Shown: piece by piece, positions 28,283 to 39,294 of the stretch | How the letters are laid out: each line of letters starts with the position of its first letter | Numbering within the stretch: position 1 is the first letter of the stretch | Source: Sanderia malayensis | Taxonomy: Eukaryota; Cnidaria; Scyphozoa; Semaeostomeae; Pelagiidae | DNA length: 64,000 nt | Assembly (NCBI GenBank): GCA_013076295.1 | Contig: RQOL01000772.1 | Span: 2,447,087 to 2,511,086 of the forward strand | Direction: 5' to 3' | Position numbers and translations under genes: made by a program | Notes under the pieces: model-generated | What the model was told of the DNA's origin: nothing | What the model saw: the letters and a program-made list of their open reading frames with translations, nothing else | Database searches by the model: none

Positions 28283-28958
28283 ATGCCATCCACAAAACAT
28301 GGCCAGCGAGACTCGAAAAGTAATAATAAAGGAAGTACTCGAAATTCAAAGCAAAATGGAGGCAAGAAGCTCAGAAAACCTGCTCTCGAGATAAATACTG
28401 TTGCTTTTGGTAATACAGATAGCGAGAGCCGCGTGAAGTTTCAGTTTAAAAGAGGTAATACAAGTCATTTATTTTTTTAATTTCATTTCATATGTATACA
28501 CTGAAGGCGGAAGTAGTTTACCGCAACTTTGGCCTAATTGGTGGATTATTGCTTAATTGATAAATAGTATAATTTAATATTTTATAGATGCCAGCACTTC
28601 TAGCCACCAAACATCAGCTTCATCAGATTATGACAAGCAAACAGTACAGAAAATAATGAAGTCAAAGAGTAAAGGAAAGCAGAAGAAATTAACAAAACAA
28701 TGTAAGAGGAAAAAAATATCCAAACAATTAATTGACAATGGCAACTGCAAAGAAAAAGGCGAAGAAATAAGTCAGCAAACAGAATGCGAAACATCTGATC
28801 ATTTGTCTGATTCATTTAATGAAACATTACGATGGGATAACATTTGCTCAGATTCAGACGAGGAAATAGAACGATTACGAATTTACAAAGAAAACAGAAG
28901 AAAACGATATATCGAAGCTGTTCAAGTAAAAATCTTGCAAAAAATATCGCATCAGTAA
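28283..28958 (+). CDS. LIAT1-like protein (ligand of ATE1)
   Basis: Two exons in phase (28283-28454, 28588-28958) encode 180 residues with no signal peptide or membrane segment. The middle is very Lys-rich (KSKSKGKQKKLTKQCKRKK), like the lysine-rich domain of LIAT1. Near the C-terminus is TLRWDNICSDSDEEIERLRI then YKENRRKRY, which resembles the conserved LIAT1 motif ending in YKxNRRxRY. In mammals LIAT1 binds arginyl-tRNA-protein transferase ATE1 and is a lysyl-hydroxylation substrate of JMJD6. The assignment rests on one short motif and composition remembered from the family, so it is moderate. Otherwise it is a basic, probably nuclear or nucleolar protein. Confidence 0.55.
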
Positions 28959-29749
28959 TTAACAAATTCTGTCATTATTTATCGAAATTCATCCATTCTA
29001 GTCAATTTTCTTTTGTATATTATGGCATCCAACTTTTATTAATCATAAGTAGATGATTATCTTATTTTTTATTTTTAGAAAAACTATTTTTTTTCAGGTT
29101 TTACATATACATTATTTATTTTCATTTTGTTACTTTTATTATTGTCTTAAAGTCAAATGAATGAAAACTTGTTATGTTTCAAGAGCAATTGTTAAATTTT
29201 ATTAAATATATGTATAAATAAATCGAGAACTTCACGCCTGATAATCTTTCATAGAAATTTCTTTCAAGTTCAATCCTCAAAAAAAACCAAAAAGGCGTTT
29301 TTTTGTGAAGTTTGATATTTCTCCAAGACGAAACCAAAGCAATTAATCTAGTTGGCACCACGATCTTTCATTTCTAGTTTAATCACATTATTTTCAGATC
29401 AATTATTTAATATGCTGCTTCATATCTTTTTATCTGCAGAAAGCGAAGTAGATTAAAAATCCAGGATTTGAAGGCGAACAAAAACAAAAAGGTATTTTTT
29501 TCTTCGGAACTCTTCTTAACATTTAACTTGCTTAATTTTTTGCGTGGAAATCAAGTTATTCACTTTCTATTATCTAATTTACAAATCACGACAAGCTACA
29601 TACACATCAATCCACGCATCACACTTTGAAAATATCTAGGCTAATTTAGTGCTCAAATTACAATATATAAATTATTAAGAGGAAGCATTCAGATGAATGA
29701 AGCAAAGTCAATGTTGTAAAGAAAGGACTGCAAATACTGAATAAGAATA
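28959..29749. other. Intergenic, convergent 3' ends
   Basis: Lies between the LIAT1-like gene (+) and the giant repeat gene (-). It probably holds both 3' UTRs. I see nothing else in it. Confidence 0.4.
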
Positions 29750-32700
29750 TCATTCTTCACGAATGTTCTTCCAGTCATCTTTTGTTGATGGACTTCTTTT
29801 AAAGCCAATCATTTTGTCCAACGATTCGTTTCTATAAAGATTTGATGAAGTTAGCTTCTTGTTTCCATTACTCAAATCAAGATTACTAGCATTATTATCC
29901 TCCTTTTCAGAAATTTCGTTATTAACTTTGCTCTTCGCACTACCCGTTTTCTTTGACACTCTTTTAGATCCACTTGACAATCCAGTATCACTTGTATTTC
30001 CATTTTTCTCAACTTCGATTGGTCGATCTACATCTAAATCGTAAAAATAATAGTCACAAATTAAATATGTTCCCTAGATTTGAAATGTGGATTGGATTTC
30101 AACAGGGCAGCAAAATATTCGAGACAAAAAGTAAGAACTTAAAATTTAATATTACCTTTCTTGCTGCCATCGATTTTTCCATCATTCTTCCAACTGTCTC
30201 TTGCAGAAGGGCTTCTTAAGACTCCAATCATATCACAAGAATCATGACTTATTTCCTTTTTCAAAAAAGTGTCTTTCTTGTTATCTGTCATTCTTTTTTC
30301 TCTCTCTCTTCCAGAAGAATCAGGATGCTTTTTATCACTCTTTTCAAATTGCCCTTCTTTTATGTTCTTGCCTTTTGATCTCCTTTCTGCACGAGGAGTC
30401 ATATCTGTCTCCTCAACTTCATCTTGCTCTTCTTGGAGCTCATCTCTGTCCCTTCTTCTTCTTGGAGGTCTGGATTGTTCTTCGTCACTCTCTTGATGTC
30501 TCTCTTCTATTTGCTCTTCTTTTATGTTCTTTTTTCTTGATCTTCCTTCTGCATGAGGAGTCATATCTGTCTCCTCAACTTCATCTTGTTCTTCTTGGAG
30601 CTCATCTCTGTCCCTTCTTCTTCTTGGAGGTCTGGATTGTTCTTCGTCACTCTCCTGATGTCTCTCTTCGATTTGCTCTTCTTCAATGTTCTTGTTTCTT
30701 GATCTTCTTTCTGCACGAGGAGTCATATCTGTCTCCTCAACTTCATCTTGCTCTTCTTGGAGCTCATCTCTGTCCCTTCTTCTTCTTGGAGGTCTGGATT
30801 GTTCTTCGTCACTCTCCTGATGTCTCTCTCCTATTTGCTCTTCTTCAATGTTCTTTTTTCTTGATCTTCTTTCTGCATGAGGAGTCATATCTGTCTCCTC
30901 AACTTCATCTTGCTCTTCTTGGAGCTCATCTCTATTCTTTCTTCTTCTTGAGAGTCTGGATTGTTCTTCGTCACTCTCTTGATGTCTTTCTTCTATTTGC
31001 TCTTCTTTTACGTTCTTTTTTCTTGATCTTCTTTCTGCATGAGGAGTCATATCTGTCTCCTCAACTACATCTTGCTCTTCTTGGAGCTCATCTCTGTTCT
31101 TTCTTCTTCTTGAAGGTCTGGCTTGTTCTCCGTCACTCTCTTGATGTCTCCCTTCTATTTGCTCTTCTTTTATGTTCTTTTTTCTTGATCTTCTTTCTGC
31201 ATGAGGAGTCATATCTGTCTCCTCAACTACATCTTGCTCTTCTTGGAGCTCATCTCTGTTCTTTCTTCTTCTTGAAGGTCTGGCTTGTTCTCCGTCACTC
31301 TCTTGATGTCTCCCTTCTATTTGCTTTTCTTCAATGTTCTTGCCTTTGGTTCTTTTTTCTGCAGGAGGAGTCATATCTGTCTCCTCAGCTTCATCTTGTT
31401 CTTCTTGGAGCTCATATCTGTTCTTTCTTCTTCTTGAGGGTCTGGATTGTTCTTCGTCACTCTCCTGATGTCTCTCTTCTATTTGCTCTTCTTTTATGTT
31501 CTTGTTTCTTGATTTTCTTTCTGCACGAGGAGTCATATCTGTCTCCTCAACTACATCTTGTTCTTCTTGGAGCTCATCTCTGTTCTTTCTTCTTCTTGAA
31601 GGTCTGGATTGTTCTTCGTCACTCTCCTGATGTCTCTCTTCTATTTGCTCTTCTTTTATGTTCTTGTTTCTTGATTTTCTTTCTGCACGAGGAGTCATAT
31701 CTGTCTCCTCAACTACACCTTGCTCTTCTTGGAGCTCATCTCTGTTCTTTCTTCTTCTCGAAGGTCTGGATTGTTCTTCGTCACTCTCCTGATGTCTCTC
31801 TTCTATTTGCTCTTCTTCAATGTTCTTGCCTTTGGTTCTTCTTTCTGCACGAGGAGTCATTTCTTCAACTACATCTTGTTCCTCTTGGAGCTTATCTCTG
31901 TTCTTTCTTCTTCTTGAAGGTCTGGATTGTTCTTCTTCACTCTCCTGATGTCTCTCTTCTATTTGCTCTTCTTCAATGTTCTTGTTTCTTGATCTTCTTT
32001 CTGCATGAGGAGTCATATCTGTCTTCACAGCTTCATCTTGTTCCTCTTGGAGCTTACCTCTGTTCTTTCTTCTTCTTGAAGGTCTGGATTGTTCTTCGTC
32101 ACTCTCCTGATGTCTCTCTTCTATTTGCTCTTCTTCAATGTTCTTGTTTCTTGATCTTCTTTCTGCATGAGGAGTCATATCTGTCTTCTCAGCTTCATCT
32201 TGTTCCTCTTGGAGCTCATCTCTGTTCTTTCTTCTTCTTGAAGGTCTGGATTGTTCTTCGTCACTCTCCTGATGTCTCTCTTCAATTTGCTCTTCTTCAA
32301 TGTTCTTGCCTTTGGTTCTTCTTTCTGCACGAGGAGTCATATCTGTCTCCTCAACTTCATCTTGGTCTTCTTGGAGCTCATCTCTGTTCTTTCTTCTTCT
32401 TGAAGGTCTGGATTGTTCTTCGTCACTCTCCTGATGTCTCTCTTCTATTTGCTCTTCTTCAATGTTCTTGTTTCTTGATCTTCTTTCTGCATGAGGAGTC
32501 ATATCTGTCTTCTCAGCTTCATCTTGTTCCTCTTGGAGCTCATCTCTGTCCTTTCTTCTTCTTGAAGGTCTGGATTGTTCTTCGTCACTCTCCTGATGTC
32601 TCTCTTCTATTTGCTCTTCTTCAATGTTCTTGCCTTTGGTTCTTCTTTCTGCACGAGGAGTCATATCTGTCTCCTCAACTTGATCTTTGAATGTTTGTAA

Positions 32701-35700
32701 TTTCTTAGAGTAAGCTTCATTGCTCTCCTTTCGATTTGAAGTTTCTTCTTCCATTTCAAGTTCTGTTTGATTTTCAAATTCTTCAATATGACTGTATTCA
32801 TTCTCATCGTAATTACATACTAGTGAATCGCTCAATTGTTCTTGAAACTTTTTCCGTTTCTTTTCTGAATCAAATTGATCTTGCTCACAAATGAATTCCT
32901 TTTCCAATTCATTCTTTTGATGATCCATTGTATTATTGCTATGATCATAGTACTTGTTTTTCTCTTCATAAACATTCTTGTCCCCTATACTTTGATTATC
33001 GTTTGCGACATTAATGTCCTCATCACAAGCATCAATTTCTTCAAAAGTTCTTCTTCTGTGTGTACTTTCAAGCTCATTTAGTTCTTCTTTCTCTTTCTGT
33101 TTTGATCTTTCTCGTTTTCTTTGCTCAATCTTCTTCAAAACTTCTTGAATGAACTTTTCATCTTCATCATCAATATCTAATTCATCTGAATCAAAGTACA
33201 CCTCTGTACTTGGTTCAGTTACTTTTATCAGTGGAACTTTTTTTCTATTTTCATCTTGATTTTGTTCGGTTTCATTCATCTCTTCATTCATATCATTGTG
33301 CTTGTTCTTTCCTTTTCGTTTGTTTTTCTTTGCTGATCTTTTCGTTTTTCCATCTTTCTTCTTGCTTCCTTTATCATTCATATGTTTTAATGTATTTTCT
33401 TCTTGTTCTTCAAAACTTTCACCTGATGAACATAAAACTGAATCCATCGAACAATCGTTCATATTCTCTTTAAGAATATTTCCTTTATCGTAGCCTTCAT
33501 TTCTTTGCTTTTTTTCAGGAAATTCTAATAAATGATCTTTTAAATCACTCCTTATGTCCGGCAATATGTTTCTTTCAATTTCATTTTTCATTTTGTCTTC
33601 TTCCTGAATTTGCTCACTTTTTCTTTCAATACTCAATCTTCTCATTCGTCGTATTTGAATCACTCTCGACCAATCACATTGGGACTCTGCTTCGGACAAC
33701 AAACTTTCGTCAAATGCATTGTCCATTGTTATCTTCACATGTAGTGAGCTCTTTCCTATTAGTTCATCGTCTAGATGCCCTGTTTCTTTTAGCTTTATGT
33801 TATTTTCCCAATCTGATTTTTGTGGTGTATGGTCTACTTTTAAGTTGCTTCGTAACATTGTATCTGCTATTGCATGAATTCCAGTTAGCTCTGTCGTCAT
33901 CTGCTTCGCTTTTATGTCACTTAACCCATGCTCACTTTCATGTTCTTTGCCGTTGTCCAGCATTTTAAGACTCATTTCATTATTATTTTCTTCATGATTT
34001 TTTTCTTCCCTCTTGTCAATTAATTGCTTTTGTTCTGCAGGCTCTGTGCTTTCAACCTTGCTCACAATTTTTTCTTCTTGTGGATTGCTTTTCTCTTCTT
34101 GCAATTTTTCTTTTTTCATTCCATTTTCAAAGTCATTCTCTTTGCTCTTTTCTTCTCTGTTCTTTTCGTCTCTTAAACTTTCAACTTTTTTAGCTTGTTG
34201 TTCTTCCCGATTCTTATCCTGGCCTACGTCTTGAACATTTTCTTTCAATTTTATCACTGTCTTTTCTCCAACTTCATCTTGGTCTTCTTGGAGCTCATCT
34301 CTATTCTTTCTTCTTCTTGAAGGTCTGGCTTGTTCTTCGTCACTCTCCTGATGTCTCTCTTCTATTTGTTCTTCTTCAATGTTCTTGTTTCTTGATCTTC
34401 TTTCTTCACGAGGAGTCATCTCCTCAACTTCATCTTGGTCTTCTTGGAGCTCATCTCTATTCTTTCTTCTTCTTGAAGGTCTGGATTGTTCTTCGTCACT
34501 CTCTTGATGTCTCTCTTCTATTTGCTCTTCTTCGATGTTCTTGTTTCTTGATCTTCTTTCTGCACGAGGAGTCATATCTGTCTCCTCACCTTCATCTTGC
34601 TCTTCTTGGAGCTCATCTCTGTCCCTTCTTTTTCTTGAAGGTCTAGATTGTTCCTCGTCATTCTCCAAATGTCTCTCTTTTATTTGCTTTTCTTCTATGT
34701 TCTTGCTTTTGGTTCGAGAACTTTCTTTATCAGAGTCAACATCTCCATGGTACCTTTGTATATTCCTTTGTTGCTTGAAGCTTTCTATTTCAGTTTCATT
34801 CACATTTTTGGCCAGTTTTTCATTGTTTGGCAATTGACTGTCGACTTCTTTTTCTATCAAGTCATGTCTTTGTGATTTATCATCTTCATTGTTTTGTATT
34901 CTTTCTCTTCTTCTTCTTTCTTTCAAACTTATATGTTCCTCATCTATAGTTTCATCTTCTTTTGATACTTTATCTGTAGATTCTTTTACAAAGCTTTCTT
35001 CATCATCTCTTTGTCTTCTTTCGCGTCTTTTTCTTTCTGGAAAATTTACACGCTTTTCTATTTCTTCTAGCTTGTTTTGTCCTTCTCCTTTGCTTGCAAA
35101 ACCTTGCATAACTTCTTCTATCTGCAATTCCTGAATGACTGCTTCATCTTTCTTCACTTCATCTTCTTCGTTGTGCTCCTTTTGTTGTCTTCTTCTTCCT
35201 GTTTTAAAATTCTCCATTGCACCTTCTTCCATCAACTGCTCTGATTTCTCTTCATGTGCAGATTCTTCTGCCTGCTCACTTTCTTTTGGTCGATTAATAA
35301 CATCATTTTCTCTTTCTTTTCTTGCTGCTTTTTGTATATCTTCTTCCATTTGCAATTCCTGAATGACTTCATCTTCCTCGATTTGCTGCCTTTGTCGTCT
35401 TCTTCTTCCTGTTCTAAAATTCTCCATTGCACCTTCTTCCAACAACTGCTCTGATTTCTCTCTATGTGTTGATTCCTCTGCAAGCTCATGTTCTTTAAAT
35501 TGATTAGATATTTCAATTTCTGGTATTATATTGTTAATTTGTTCTTCTTTTCTTCTTCTTCGCCTTTTCAAGCTTTCGTTTTGTTTGTCGTCTATTTCAT
35601 TCTCTTCCAATTTGTTCTGCAAGTTTGCTTTAGGCGATTCACATGTAGATTCTTCCACTTGTTGTGATTGTTGAAATAAACTCTCTTCCGACTTATCTTC

Positions 35701-38398
35701 ATGATATTGTTTTTCTCTTGTTCGTCGTCTTCTTTCTTTCAGATTTTCTTCATTGTTTTCAGTTAATTCTTCTCCTTCTTTTCTAATTTCAAACTTATTC
35801 TGCAATTCTTCTCCTTGGGAATGGTTATTCATTTTCTCTGGTTCATTTGTTGGTTGAGTTTTATCACGCATTCTTTTATCTTTTATCAATCCTCTTCTCT
35901 TTCCAACTATTATCAAATTGCTGTCAATATCAACTGTTATGACGTCCGAATCTTTTTCGTCAAATGGTATTTCCCAATCAACTTCATATTGAAATATTTC
36001 AGATTCCGGACGACTTTGTTTTTCGAACTCATTTCGATTTATTTCAAATTCATTCTTTGTCCCTTTGGTTTCCTCTTTTGCTTCAATGTTACTTTCTTTG
36101 TCTCTGATGTTTGATGAACTTGGGAAATTTCCTTTCAACGATCTTTGCTTTGTTTCTTTCCTTCTTTCTTGGTTACTTCTTTCATTGTCAATCCTTTCAT
36201 CTTCATCTATCTCACTACTATATCCTGATATTCTGTTCAAACATGGAGAAAGCCTGTTATTACCTTCTGCAGGACGTTTCCCAATCTGCTTTTCAATGTT
36301 CAAAATTTCAATGTCATCATCTTCAGATATGTCAAGAGAAAAATCCGAATCTATTTCAACATCTTTTGAACTTGTTTGTCTCAGTTGCATTGTCAGTTTG
36401 ACATTTTCATTCAAAATTTCAAATCCATCCTCTTCTCTCCTCTCTTCATCTTCAGCAGTAACCATAATGTATTCATTTAAGTCAAATTCTTTTGATTTGT
36501 CCCTTTTTTCGTCATCTTTTTCACTTTCAAAGCCTGTTTCAAAGCCTGTTTCGAAACCTGTTTCTACATCGATGTCAGTAACTGCGTCATAAAAAACATC
36601 CGTATCACAATCTTCACTATAGATCCTTTCATTTGAATACTCTTTCTTGATCAAATCAACTTTGTTTTCAATTTGTTCTTGAGCTTTATCTATTACTCCA
36701 GTACTTTTATCTTGAAAACAAATTACTGTCACATCTTTTCCTACTTCTGGGTCTTCGGTTGAAATATTGTTTGATAATATTCGTGCTCTAGGCAACGTCA
36801 TTTCGTTTCCCAACATGGAGGTTGAATGTTTTTGATCTTGCTTACTAGTCAGCAATTCTTCAACAAACCCTGGAACTGAATTTCTATCAATTGCCGATTG
36901 TCTCGTATATCTTCTTTTCGAAGCTGAAGATTTACTCATTTCGTTCTTCTCCCTTATTTCTAAATTATCAAATTTTCTTTTGACTTTGATTTTCAACGAT
37001 TCCTTTGAATAATCTTTCAATTCTCTTTCATCTAAATTTCCTGCAATTTAACCAATGTTTGTAGCTACATTTTATTTTAGAAGTCGTAAATATTTAGCTT
37101 CACAACTTTTCTATCCTATTTCTACCTAACCTTCAACCTATTAATCGAATATGAAATATATTTGATATGATTTTATTTTACTTACCTGTTATCAATATAT
37201 TGATCTCTCTTTCATTTAATCTTTTATTTTGCTTTTCCTTGATATTCTCAAAACCTTCTTGGAGAATTCTCACCTTGTCAGCTGGATTACTTTCAGACTT
37301 TATTGTTTCTTTTTGGCTTCTTTGAGAATTGGAGTTGCTGTTTATCTCGTTTGCTAGCTCTGATTTAGCTACCTCCTTTGATTTTTCATTTATCCCACCA
37401 TTTAATCGGGAAAATACATCTATTTGTGCACTTTTGTGGCCGGCTTTACAACCATTTAACCTTCGTTGTTCATCTGTTAATTGTAATTTACTTATCCTTT
37501 GCTTTGTCGATTTACACTTTAGTTTACTTTCATCGCTATTTTCTCTTTCAAGTGTTTGCTTATCTTTATTCAACAGAGTTTCTTTATTTTCTATGAAATC
37601 ACTGTTTTTAGAAACATATTGACCCAGCAAGCAGACCTCGTCGCGTCTGACCTTGTTTAATTCCAATTCATCCTCTTTGCATACATTTACTCCTATTGTT
37701 TTTATGACGTCATCCTCTAGTTTTCGTTCAGTTTCATTTCTTAGTCTTTGAGAGCTATTCTTTGGTTCAAATTCATGTGTTGAGACATTCCCCTCTGTCA
37801 AATCATCATTTTTAATTTTTAATATTTTTGTGCACAAAACTCGAGTAACAGCTTGTACATTTTCTTTTTCTTCTATTTCGTCCCTGCCACTGTAATCATT
37901 GTTTGCATCACGATTTAATAAATCATTGAAATCTTTTTGTCTCCTACAATTATCATCTTTTGTCACTTGAATCCTATGATCGTCTCTGTTATCATAGATA
38001 ATCTGAACAGATAAACCACCCGAAGAAGCTTTTTCGCTCATACAAACCACTTCTGGTGAACTTTTCTTTTTATCCTTTTTCTTTTGTTGTTTCAAAATGT
38101 CTCCATTGTCGGAGCAATTTGATTTTGATTTCAAGTCACATAAATTGTTGTCGAAAGTTTTCTGGAAGCTGCCTGCAAAGCAGTTGTATATTTTTGGAGC
38201 TATATTTTCCAAACTTTCGATCTTGACTTTTATAATGTATGCAACTCTCCATTTAATTGTTTCTTCCGATCCTACAGAAACTTCTTTCACATAGCATTTT
38301 TTCCATGTAGAGCTTACATCATCTGTTGAAATTCTTGTTAACAGGCTACTGAATTGTTTCAGAAAGTCACGCGTTGAATATCGTGCGTTAGTTTCCAT
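29750..38398 (-). CDS. Giant Glu/Arg-rich protein with 54-residue tandem repeats, unrecognised
   Basis: Three exons in phase (38398-37186, 37040-30156, 30033-29750) encode 2793 residues. The first 100 or so residues look folded (RDFLKQFSSLLTRI, then WRVAYIIKVKIESL), but I do not recognise a family. The rest is highly charged and probably disordered or coiled coil. Two arrays repeat a 54-residue unit containing TDMTPRAERRSRNKN, EEQIEERHQESDEEQSRP and SRRRKNRDELQEEQDE: about three copies near 34670-34260 and fourteen full copies plus a partial one at about 32680-30350. A separate two-copy unit with EKSEQLxEEGAMENF lies near 35490-35180. GFET repeats occur near 36545. The motif MIG-x2-RSPS-x2-D-x-WKN occurs at the ends of exons 2 and 3. 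Architecture resembles trichohyalin-like structural proteins, but this is only an analogy. Confidence 0.85.
30350..32690. repeat. 162-bp coding minisatellite, ~14.5 copies
   Basis: Each 162-bp unit encodes 54 residues of the giant protein on the minus strand. Units differ by a few substitutions. They alternate between two subtypes at the basic segment (TKGKN and SRNKN/SRKKN), and one unit lacks two codons. A stop-free antisense frame of 829 codons across this block is a consequence of the repetition. Confidence 0.95.
34260..34690. repeat. Second block of the 162-bp coding repeat, ~3 copies
   Basis: Same 54-residue unit as the main array, about 1.6 kb away in the same exon, with more divergent outer copies. 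Confidence 0.9.
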
Positions 38399-39294
38399 TT
38401 ATTTCCTATTATTTTCATGTGAGATTTAGATCCATAAAGCCATGTTTTTGCACACATAGCTTCAAGCTGATGAAACTTGAGCAAAATATTTCATCGTGCA
38501 ACCTAATCAGGAAAGAATTGGAAATTACGCAAGGCTACAAAAAATGTTTTTAGGCAACAAATTTGAAATGAAAATAACTAATGCTCTTAAGGATTGAAGA
38601 TTAATAAGTTAAGCAGTGCTTAAACTCTTGCACAGTAATCGAAAATAAGTTGTAGGAGTCTTTGATTTAGCGTTATCTTACCTTGTTATCTTAACTATAT
38701 TTTTTGAATTGCTAACTTCTTTCTTTATCGAAGTTTCTTAGTATAGTGACGTCATCTTATGCAATTCTTTACTCAGCTTGAATACGAAAGCGAGGCTGTG
38801 ACCCACGATTCTTTTCTCGACTAGGCCTATTTAATCAATTCTTTCATCCAGTTTTTGATGTTAAATGGTAAGTTTATTAGTTTTTATATTAAGACATGCG
38901 TTACTCGCTGAGTTTCTGATGGCTTTTATCGTTTCATTGATGTACTCTGTGGGTTGGTTTGAGTTGACCCTGTTGGGTTTGAACCCTGACCTGTCGCTGT
39001 CCAACACAGTGTAGTAGATACTTGAATTTATGTTATTAAATTAGGCCAACAAACAAGCCTCCTTGCCCTGCCCCCTTTCTCAAAACCTGACTTTGTTTAT
39101 GTTGTTTCGTTAACCATCGGGTATTCGCACAGTTTATGGGTGATATAAAGCGTAAAGATAACTAAGCTTAGAAGTATTTTAGCTGGTAAACTCGCTTTAT
39201 TTATATCGTGGCATTCAACCACCACGTGCTTTCACGTTCTATTCATAATCATATATTAAAATATGATTGGTATTATTAATTGATTCAATATAGA
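38399..39294. promoter_or_regulatory. Divergent upstream region of the giant gene and VMP1
   Basis: Head-to-head gap. A donor-like TTAAATG followed by GTAAGT at about 38875 and an acceptor just before the VMP1 start (ATATAG at 39293) suggest a VMP1 5' UTR exon near 38800-38875. I see no coding sequence. Confidence 0.4.

Noticed and set aside
30201..32690. 829-codon plus-strand open frame as a gene
   Set aside because: It is antisense to the 162-bp coding repeat and open only because every unit lacks a stop in that frame. The minus frame joins to flanking unique exons with proper splice sites.
38960..39020. Box-B-like GGTTTGAACCC as a tRNA gene
   Set aside because: No box A at the right distance and no cloverleaf could be formed by eye.
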